Assembly: GCA_964453155.1 (NCBI GenBank)
Contig: CAYVQU010000263.1
Location: 1 to 5,637, forward strand
From: CAYVQU01 sp964453155
GTDB taxonomy: Bacteria; Chloroflexota; Anaerolineae; Anaerolineales; UBA11858
Length of the DNA stretch: 5,637 nt
Direction: 5' to 3'
The notes beneath the pieces are model-generated. The model saw only the letters and a list, made by a program, of their open reading frames with translations, had not been told where the DNA came from and did not search any database. Made by a program: the position numbers and the translations under genes. Of the stretch, positions 1 to 5,637 are shown one piece after another; positions within the stretch are counted from its first letter, which is position 1; every line of letters begins with the position of its first letter.

Positions 1-2094
1 TTCCCCAATATCAATCCTTTCATTCCAAAATGAGCTCTGGGTAATTAAATCCAACATATCAGACAGATTTTTCCCACCCAGAAGCAGCAATGTGTTTTCC
101 GGACTATATCCCTGTAATTTGTCGGACGAGAACGAATTCCCCAATTCATTAAATGCAAGTGGAGAGATTGTGTCGATATCAAATTTGATAAGAAAATCAA
201 GATTCATTCCCTCGGCATTTAGTTTTATTGCCATACCAGCACTTTCCCCCAAAACAATTTGATCGGCATAGGGAAAATCCGTGGTTTCCAGGCGATAATT
301 TTCCACGATCACCGGCCAATTCAAAAATACAAAGCCCAGCCGGTTACCTGCCAATTTATTAAGAAATTGCTGGTACCCCTTTTGCTCGAACAATATGTCC
401 TTCTGCTTGCCAAGATAACGGTCTAGGGTGGCATGCATCAAGGTCATGTCCGACGTAATTAAAATGGAATTTTCTAGATTTGTGATCGCCAATGGAATGA
501 CCCCATCGGAAGTGATTTCGTTTATCGAGTAGCCCAAGTAAGAACTTTCGCTGAAATCATAATTTTGAGCTTCTAATTGACCAACTATATTTCCAATAAA
601 CTCACTGGCAGCTTCCGAATTTCGCGAACCAACCGTTATGATAAACGGCCAGGAATCATAATCCCCTTTGGGAGCATTCATTTTGTGATGGGCAGGCACA
701 AATACTAAACTCGATTCTCTCCCTATCCAGGGCAGAATGTCCTCAATAGGATCGAGGTCTATGTTGACCTCAAAGTCTTCAATAAGAGTCATGACCCACT
801 CCGGCATGCCCGGAACAGCGCCAAAAACTGGAGCCGCGTTGACAAGATTTTGAGCATTCGCTAATTGGATTAGTTGAATGGGTCCTGGGCTGAACGTGAT
901 CATCGAGATTGTGTCTGCTGGGGCCATTTTGGCGGCTTGCTGTGTGCGATGAAATCCGAAATAGAAGTATGCCGATATAAAGCCAATAACCATTAAAGCG
1001 AAAATGCTTCCAAAAACCACACAACCTTTGGGGATTCTTTTTGGTGAAGTGGAATCCGGCAATGGGTGAGAATCCTCATCAACAGGGTCTTTTGTTTGAA
1101 TATCTTCTTTTAGGGTGATCCCGCATTTGGGGCAAAGATGCCAGTCTGTTTGAATCACTTCATCGCATTGAGGACAGGCTAAATGCGAAACAGGATCATC
1201 CGCTTCGATTTCCTTGGCGCTGTGCTCTACCAAGGGCACTTCATACCCTTCCGAAATTGCCAATTCCAAAGCATTGATGATATCGATGGCACTTTCATAC
1301 CGTTCATCTGGTTTTTTGGCCAGACATTTCAGCACCACGGCTTCCAGTTCGTCTGAGATATCCGGGTTCCAGCGTTTGGGTGAGGGCGGCGGCAAATTGA
1401 TCTGCTCCCAGCGCACTTTCTCGCTGGTGCTGCCGGTAGTCCTGGACTGTTCACCCGTAAAGGGCCGCTCACCGCCGGTCAGCATCTCGAAGAGCACGAT
1501 CCCTAAGGCATAGATATCTGTTTGCGGCGAAGGATCCAGGCCGCGCGCTTGCTCGGGGGCCATGTAGGCCGGAGTGCCCATTCCCACCATGGTCGCCGTG
1601 GCGGCATCGCTCATACGGGCAATGCCAAAATCGGAGAGCAAAACCTTGTCGTGCTCATCGATCATGATGTTACCGGGCTTGATATCACAGTGCACCATAC
1701 CATCGCTGTGAGCAAACTGCAAAGCCCCGCAAATCGAACGCATCACGTTGCGGATTTCATCTTCTGGCATGGGGCCCGCGGCGTCAAAGATCTTATGTTT
1801 AAGGGTCTCGCCTTCGATGAAGTCCAGCAGCATAAAAGCTAAGCGGCCATCTTGCTCCAAGCCGTAAAAACGGACGATGTTGGGATGCTGCAATTTTTCC
1901 AGGGTCTGGGCCTCGCGTTGAAAGCGGCGCATGAAGATCCGGTCCAAAGACAGGTCTTCATGCAGCACCTTCATCGCCAGGAATGTCATACGGCGGTTAT
2001 CCCAGACCTTGTAGACCTGGGCCATGCCGCCGCGGCCCAGGAAAGAATCTACTCGATAGCGATTTGACAAAATCTTTCCAGTGAGTTCGCTCAT
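1..2094 (-). CDS. Membrane Ser/Thr protein kinase with zinc ribbon and DUF3352-like ectodomain (3' end outside window)
   Basis: This is a Hanks-type serine/threonine kinase, read as 698 residues with no stop before the window edge, so the C-terminus is missing. The kinase domain (about 10-280) shows a Gly-rich loop LGRGGMAQVYKVWD, Lys42 in AMKVL, helix-C Glu61, catalytic loop HCDIKPGN (Asp137, Asn142), SDFG (Asp155), GTPAYMAPE and the TDIYALG segment. Thr166 and Thr168 are candidate phosphosites in the activation segment. A zinc ribbon follows (CPQC 307-310, CPKC 321-324), then one transmembrane helix (about 358-379) and an exported domain from about 389. That domain has the APADT start and DILPWIG motif that I associate with DUF3352, and a second YSPENT start near 663 suggests an internal duplication. 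ATG 2094 is chosen because a good Shine-Dalgarno precedes it and no ATG, GTG or TTG lies further upstream before an in-frame stop. The catalytic loop is HCD rather than HRD. Kinase identity is certain. The DUF3352 assignment is from memory of the family and is probable. Substrates are unknown; the adjacent FHA protein is an obvious candidate partner. Confidence 0.95.
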   Translation of the reverse strand, partial: MSELTGKILSNRYRVDSFLGRGGMAQVYKVWDNRRMTFLAMKVLHEDLSLDRIFMRRFQREAQTLEKLQHPNIVRFYGLEQDGRLAFMLLDFIEGETLKHKIFDAAGPMPEDEIRNVMRSICGALQFAHSDGMVHCDIKPGNIMIDEHDKVLLSDFGIARMSDAATATMVGMGTPAYMAPEQARGLDPSPQTDIYALGIVLFEMLTGGERPFTGEQSRTTGSTSEKVRWEQINLPPPSPKRWNPDISDELEAVVLKCLAKKPDERYESAIDIINALELAISEGYEVPLVEHSAKEIEADDPVSHLACPQCDEVIQTDWHLCPKCGITLKEDIQTKDPVDEDSHPLPDSTSPKRIPKGCVVFGSIFALMVIGFISAYFYFGFHRTQQAAKMAPADTISMITFSPGPIQLIQLANAQNLVNAAPVFGAVPGMPEWVMTLIEDFEVNIDLDPIEDILPWIGRESSLVFVPAHHKMNAPKGDYDSWPFIITVGSRNSEAASEFIGNIVGQLEAQNYDFSESSYLGYSINEITSDGVIPLAITNLENSILITSDMTLMHATLDRYLGKQKDILFEQKGYQQFLNKLAGNRLGFVFLNWPVIVENYRLETTDFPYADQIVLGESAGMAIKLNAEGMNLDFLIKFDIDTISPLAFNELGNSFSSDKLQGYSPENTLLLLGGKNLSDMLDLITQSSFWNERIDIGE

Positions 2095-2098
2095 AAGG

Positions 2099-2106
2099 CT
2101 TTCTCC
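2099..2106 (-). promoter_or_regulatory. Ribosome binding site of the kinase gene
   Basis: GGAGAAAG on the minus strand leaves 8 bases between its GGAG core and ATG 2094. It lies in the 13-base gap directly after the TGA of the FHA gene (2110-2108), so a ribosome ending FHA translation would sit on it. This fixes the kinase start and suggests translational coupling. Confidence 0.8.
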
Positions 2107-2107
2107 A

Positions 2108-4561
2108 TCATGGTGCAGTGATGATCATCTGCGAGGCCCCGGCCAATAAGCCGGCCGCGGTCTGTTCGGAACTGCCTGAAGTAACATTGGAAATTTTTAC
2201 CGTGACCGTGTTGGGCGATTGGGAACCCACATTCAAGGCTGTCACGATCAAAGTATTGGCTCCAGCATTGAGCGTCACGGGGATTTTATATGGACTGCCA
2301 GTCAGCGTGTAATCGCCCAAGAGCACGGTATTATTCAATGTCAGACGGATACGATCCCCATCGATACTGGCATTATCCCAAACTGAAATGACGATCTCTC
2401 TCGAGTTGACCGAGACATTCGAGAGATTCCTCAATTGCGGCGGCGGTGTCTTCACCACCGGGATTGATGAGACACTGCCGCGCACATTCCCCGTGCCTAT
2501 CCAACATTCAGTTTTGCTGGTCTTTGGATCATTGATTTTAATCTTATACCAGCCATTGCCATCCGTACCGATGATCTCTAACGTTGTACCGGCATCGAAG
2601 AACCAGGCATCGGGAAAATCCTTTGAATTGCCCGTGCGGCAGCGTGACGGCTGCGTCAGGTAGATGGTTGCTTTTTCCGGCTTAGGTGTATTGCTGGGCC
2701 GGGGCGTGTTTGTGGGCGGCCGGGGCGTGAAGGTACTGGTTGGGTGGGGCGTATCGGTGACTCGAGGGGTATCCGTGGCAGTAAAGGTAAGCGTGGGCGT
2801 GGGTGTCAAACTCTCGACGCACTGGTTTCCAGATAGACTTTTATCCACAGTGAAGGAAAAAGCGTTGGAGCGGCTGGCATGCGGGGGCTCAAATTTGCGT
2901 TCACGGTCATCGCCCGAGGCTGCAATTCCCCAGGTATAGCGACCTTCAGAAAGAGGCTCTGGTGGAGTCCATTTTTGGGCATAGAAAGAATCAGGTGAAC
3001 CACCACCACTGCAATCAACACTATCCCTGCAAATCCAATCATATTTTGGGAACCAACCATGCCAGACATCATCACCTTTGACCAGGCGGAAGTTGAAGCT
3101 TTGCAAATCAAATCCATGGTTTGCGCTCACAAACATCCAATTGAACTCTGGTTGCGGGGGACAAACATAGTTTGGCCCCGGCAAACCCAACTCCGGAGGC
3201 CCTGGCACTTTATCGGCAGTAACATCAACAACAACAGGGATTTCAACTGGTGCTTTTTCGACTTTATCCGTCACCCGCACAAATATTTCAACTTCATCCA
3301 GCGGGCTGCGCAGGTCCAGTGCGCTCAAATTAAAACCAATGGCATAATGGCCATTGCGAATTTCATCCAGCTCGTACCAGTCCGTGTGGATCGCAGCGGA
3401 GGTGGGGGGAGGCGCTAACGATTCACGCACATGAGCGCCTAACATCCCCATTTCAGGGCTGATGAGGATTAATTCAGTGAGCATATGGTCACCGAGGTGA
3501 CTGCGGAGAGAATTCATTTCATCCACTGCCCATGTTTCTAACGTTGTGAAAGCAAAAGCCACATAAACTTTTACAGGATCACCTTCAGGGTCTTCAACGA
3601 ATATTTCCACAGCCAGATCATCCAGGTTGACATCCATTAAATCTTCCACCCGCGCCCCTGCGTAAATAGGCGGTGTCGTTTTGACGGTGACTCTGGGAGG
3701 CTTATTGAAGGCGCGCCGGATAAAAGTAAATCCGGTGAGATGATTCACCGTTCCTGTAATCACCTCTTCGGTTTCGTTTATCGAGGAGGGAATCATGACC
3801 CAATTGCCATCTGAAAAATAAGCTAACGATAATTCTTGCAGTTGATCACCCGAAAGGTTGACCGTGTCTATGGGTAAAGAAATCTCAGCTTCAAATTCCC
3901 CGCCCCACTGCTCGGCTTCGATCTCATACACTGGTCCTGTTTGGAGGTCTGAAGAAGGGGCATCATCCCACTGTGTATCGGTAACTTTTTCGATGGTGAT
4001 GTTGCTGCCTGGGTTCAAGGCGCCATCGGCGATCACCACTTGAGCACCATCACTGAGATTCAACTCAGCAGCGCGGCCGGCGGGCATACTGGCAGAGGCT
4101 GCGGTATCCCCGCTGGTGCTCACTCCGGGAGAGCCAGGGCTTCCTCCCGGAACCGGAGGCCGGCGTCCGCCGGGCGATAAGACAAAAAACATCCCCAAGA
4201 TCAAAACCAGTCCTACCCCCACCACCATGAATTGCTTGGTTCTCAGCGGAGTGCCTGCCGAAGCTGCGGCAGCTGCAACTTCCAATCGAAAATTTGTATT
4301 GCCTATACGCAAGACATCACCAGACCGGAGTTCTTGCTGGCCCTGGACGCGCTGGTCGTTGACGAAGGTTCCGGTGCCGCTGTTCTCGTCACGAATCCAG
4401 CACTTGCCAGCCGCTACCAGGACTCGGGCGTGCTGGCGGGAGACGGATTTATCGGATATGACCACCTGGTTGGAACGCTGGCGGCCTATGGTAAGACCAC
4501 CCTGGCCAAAGTTGTACACCTGGCCGGTGTGGCTAACGAGATGATAGTGGTTTTCTGGCAT
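2108..4561 (-). CDS. FHA-domain single-pass membrane protein with large multidomain exported region
   Basis: This complete protein of 817 residues is probably a phosphothreonine reader at the membrane. The FHA domain (about 6-95) keeps IGR (25-27), SRQH (41-44), GTFVN (64-68) and RSGDVLRIG (79-87), the residues that recognise pThr in this family. One transmembrane helix (about 110-128) follows, then a Gly-Pro-rich stretch, giving an N-in topology. The exported part reads: ZU5-like domain (about 165-283, with the ADGALNPGSNITI start and NHLTGFTFI end); Ig/cadherin-like domain (about 287-450, with DPEGDPVKVYV); Fn3-like domain (about 455-573, with YTWGIAASG, and Cys467, 511 and 517); Thr-Pro linker (586-628); SH3-like module (about 631-697, with GWYKI and CWIG, and Cys641/Cys686 as a possible disulfide); C-terminal beta module (about 706-792, with VWDNASIDGDRIRLTLN and the SPNTVTVKI end). 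There is no enzyme motif, so I read it as a scaffold or sensor. FHA is certain; the ectodomain names are by motif resemblance. It lies 13 bases upstream of the kinase and is probably co-translated with it. Confidence 0.95.
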   Translation of the reverse strand: MPENHYHLVSHTGQVYNFGQGGLTIGRQRSNQVVISDKSVSRQHARVLVAAGKCWIRDENSGTGTFVNDQRVQGQQELRSGDVLRIGNTNFRLEVAAAAASAGTPLRTKQFMVVGVGLVLILGMFFVLSPGGRRPPVPGGSPGSPGVSTSGDTAASASMPAGRAAELNLSDGAQVVIADGALNPGSNITIEKVTDTQWDDAPSSDLQTGPVYEIEAEQWGGEFEAEISLPIDTVNLSGDQLQELSLAYFSDGNWVMIPSSINETEEVITGTVNHLTGFTFIRRAFNKPPRVTVKTTPPIYAGARVEDLMDVNLDDLAVEIFVEDPEGDPVKVYVAFAFTTLETWAVDEMNSLRSHLGDHMLTELILISPEMGMLGAHVRESLAPPPTSAAIHTDWYELDEIRNGHYAIGFNLSALDLRSPLDEVEIFVRVTDKVEKAPVEIPVVVDVTADKVPGPPELGLPGPNYVCPPQPEFNWMFVSANHGFDLQSFNFRLVKGDDVWHGWFPKYDWICRDSVDCSGGGSPDSFYAQKWTPPEPLSEGRYTWGIAASGDDRERKFEPPHASRSNAFSFTVDKSLSGNQCVESLTPTPTLTFTATDTPRVTDTPHPTSTFTPRPPTNTPRPSNTPKPEKATIYLTQPSRCRTGNSKDFPDAWFFDAGTTLEIIGTDGNGWYKIKINDPKTSKTECWIGTGNVRGSVSSIPVVKTPPPQLRNLSNVSVNSREIVISVWDNASIDGDRIRLTLNNTVLLGDYTLTGSPYKIPVTLNAGANTLIVTALNVGSQSPNTVTVKISNVTSGSSEQTAAGLLAGASQMIITAP
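2678..2806 (-). repeat. Degenerate Thr-Pro repeat linker in the FHA protein
   Basis: Residues 586-628 of the FHA protein are almost entirely Thr, Pro, Ser and Arg in short TP/NTP/DTP steps (for example TPTPTLTFTATDTP and RPPTNTPRPSNTP). Such linkers usually separate folded exported domains, here the Fn3-like and SH3-like modules. The repeat is imperfect at DNA level, with recurring ggggcgt-like steps on the plus strand. It may vary in copy number between strains. Confidence 0.85.
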
Positions 4562-4565
4562 CTGG

Positions 4566-4573
4566 CACCTCTC
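4566..4573 (-). promoter_or_regulatory. Ribosome binding site of the FHA gene
   Basis: GAGAGGTG on the minus strand, with 6 bases between its GAGG core and ATG 4561, supports that start; the FHA fold begins within the first ten residues. It lies in the 34-base spacer after the PASTA gene stop (TGA 4598-4596). That spacer shows no hairpin with a T tract, so read-through transcription is expected. Confidence 0.75.
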
Positions 4574-4595
4574 AATCGTACTAATAATTTGACTC

Positions 4596-5637
4596 TCAAT
4601 CAGATTTCACTGAAAGTGTAAATCCGCACTCTACATCATCATCATAAGAAATTGATACTTGGAAAACTCCAGAATATGGTGGGGAAAAAGATTTGAAATC
4701 TTGGGATTCCCGGTACCCCCCATATCCCCTATAAAATGAATGTCCATCCATTTTATTTAATTCACTGTCTAATATTTTATATGAATACTGTTGATATCGA
4801 TTTGGTTCACAATTAGGAGATACCCCCACTGAGTACGTTTTCCCCGCTAACAACTCAAAGAAATATTTATAAAAACCATTGACTTGTGGTGAATCTTGGA
4901 AAGTACCAACGGCCCTGATCTCCACCGACGCCCATAAATCAACTTTATTTCCAGAGGTAATATCTTGATCTATGACAACTCCCAATTTCGGAGAAGAATC
5001 AATGCTTTCACCAAAATCATTTACCAAAATCCATACGACCAATGGGGTCAATTTCCGGTTTCTAATTTCTCGACTTGCGTCGTCATATCTTAGCCCAATT
5101 ACATCTGGAACAATTCCATCTTTCGAATTTTCATTCGAAGAATAGGGTGGTTTACAATTTAGCTGATAATTTGCGTCGACATTAAAGTATCTTAGTTTTA
5201 TTGCGTAAAGTCCACCTTCTTCAACAAAAAACTCTTTAGAATTTCGATAACCATTTCCCACATTGGAACTTAGCTTACCAATTAGATTCCCTACAGGGTC
5301 AATGATTTCAGTGTATAGGTAACTACTCACATAATCGGAAGAATACTTTGCCCCCGTAGAATTTAAATATTCACACCAAGTATTTTCTGGAATTTCTGCA
5401 TACAATGTTTGATTGGATGAATATCCTCTATGATCATGGTTTTGAACAAAATCACCCAACATTATTTTAACTTCTGAGGCTACAATTATTTTAACAATTG
5501 ACGATTTCGGCAGAGGTGTGTCATTAAGTGGATCTTGACTGATGGTGATATTTTTTTTAGTTGTTGGATTATATTCAAATTCCTTCTCAACTTCAAAACC
5601 TGCTTCCTGCAATTTCAATCCAGCTGTGTAAAAATCC
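4596..5637 (-). CDS. PASTA / PPC-like repeat protein, C-terminal part (5' end outside window)
   Basis: The frame is open to the right edge, giving 346 visible residues; the N-terminus is missing. Counting from the first visible residue: the end of a PASTA domain (1-53, with AGLKLQEAGFEV and ISQDPLNDTPLPKSSIVKI); beta-sandwich module A (about 75-162); a second PASTA domain (about 175-242, starting VPDVIGLRYDDASREI); beta-sandwich module B (about 245-345, with FFELLAGKTYSVGV, YSGVFQVSI and a final FTLSV). Modules A and B resemble prepeptidase C-terminal (PPC-like) domains. Each holds exactly two cysteines (88/161 and 276/337), suggesting one disulfide per module and an extracytoplasmic location. 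PASTA domains in PknB/Stk1 kinases and PBPs bind muropeptides or beta-lactams, so peptidoglycan sensing is a reasonable inference, but the missing N-terminus could be a kinase, an FHA protein or a lipoprotein. The internal TTG at 5618-5616 falls inside the first PASTA domain and is not a real start. The gene is markedly AT-rich compared with its downstream neighbour. Confidence 0.88.
   Translation of the reverse strand, partial: DFYTAGLKLQEAGFEVEKEFEYNPTTKKNITISQDPLNDTPLPKSSIVKIIVASEVKIMLGDFVQNHDHRGYSSNQTLYAEIPENTWCEYLNSTGAKYSSDYVSSYLYTEIIDPVGNLIGKLSSNVGNGYRNSKEFFVEEGGLYAIKLRYFNVDANYQLNCKPPYSSNENSKDGIVPDVIGLRYDDASREIRNRKLTPLVVWILVNDFGESIDSSPKLGVVIDQDITSGNKVDLWASVEIRAVGTFQDSPQVNGFYKYFFELLAGKTYSVGVSPNCEPNRYQQYSYKILDSELNKMDGHSFYRGYGGYRESQDFKSFSPPYSGVFQVSISYDDDVECGFTLSVKSD

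Noticed and set aside
779..1024. Minus-strand 81-residue open frame
   Set aside because: It lies out of frame inside the kinase gene, over the transmembrane and early ectodomain region; the kinase frame is continuous through it.
1214..2067. Three plus-strand open frames opposite the kinase domain
   Set aside because: They lie antisense to a kinase with all catalytic motifs intact, have no recognisable domain, and are expected in GC-rich coding DNA.
3059..3418. Plus-strand 119-residue open frame opposite the FHA gene
   Set aside because: Antisense shadow of the Ig-like and Fn3-like regions, with no domain.
4562..4595. Promoter or terminator between the PASTA and FHA genes
   Set aside because: Only 34 bases, no inverted repeat, no convincing -35/-10 pair; it holds just the ribosome binding site.
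4116..4621. Two overlapping plus-strand open frames (142 and 129 residues) across the FHA domain and spacer
   Set aside because: They overlap each other and the clearly real FHA domain, and have no recognisable motif.
5551..5558. Run of eight T as a possible terminator
   Set aside because: It encodes the Lys-Lys-Asn step inside the first PASTA domain, lies mid-gene, and has no GC-rich hairpin beside it.
5616..5618. TTG as start of the PASTA gene
   Set aside because: The frame continues to the window edge as DFYTAG and the TTG lies within a PASTA domain, so the gene is simply cut by the window.

Overview
The window most likely comes from a Chloroflexota genome, probably Anaerolineae. This rests on protein style, not on a marker gene: a Thr-Pro-rich extracellular linker, a serine/threonine kinase with a zinc ribbon and a DUF3352-like ectodomain, a two-cysteine bacterial SH3-like module, and an FHA protein with a very large exported tail. 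These are typical of that phylum but do not prove it.

All coding content lies on the minus strand, so transcription runs from high to low coordinates. Three genes are packed with gaps of 34 and 13 bases, and both outer genes run off the window. In transcription order they are: (1) 5637-4596, the C-terminal part of a protein in which two PASTA domains alternate with two beta-sandwich modules resembling PPC domains; (2) 4561-2108, a complete 817-residue membrane protein with an N-terminal FHA domain, one transmembrane helix and a roughly 690-residue exported region (ZU5-like, Ig-like, Fn3-like, Thr-Pro linker, SH3-like, conserved C-terminal beta module); (3) 2094-1, a Hanks-type Ser/Thr kinase with a zinc ribbon, one transmembrane helix and a DUF3352-like ectodomain, lacking its C-terminus. 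No RNA gene, mobile element, CRISPR array, terminator or promoter was found, and no intergenic stretch exceeds 34 bases.

The likely joint function, by inference, is envelope sensing coupled to Thr phosphorylation. The kinase and the FHA reader both have an N-in topology, with their signalling domains in the cytoplasm and different sensor modules outside. PASTA domains, which in PknB/Stk1 kinases form the ectodomain of the kinase itself, are here on a separate gene unless that gene's missing N-terminus turns out to be another kinase. Base composition varies along the operon: the kinase-domain and FHA parts are GC-rich, while the PASTA gene and the DUF3352 part are AT-rich.
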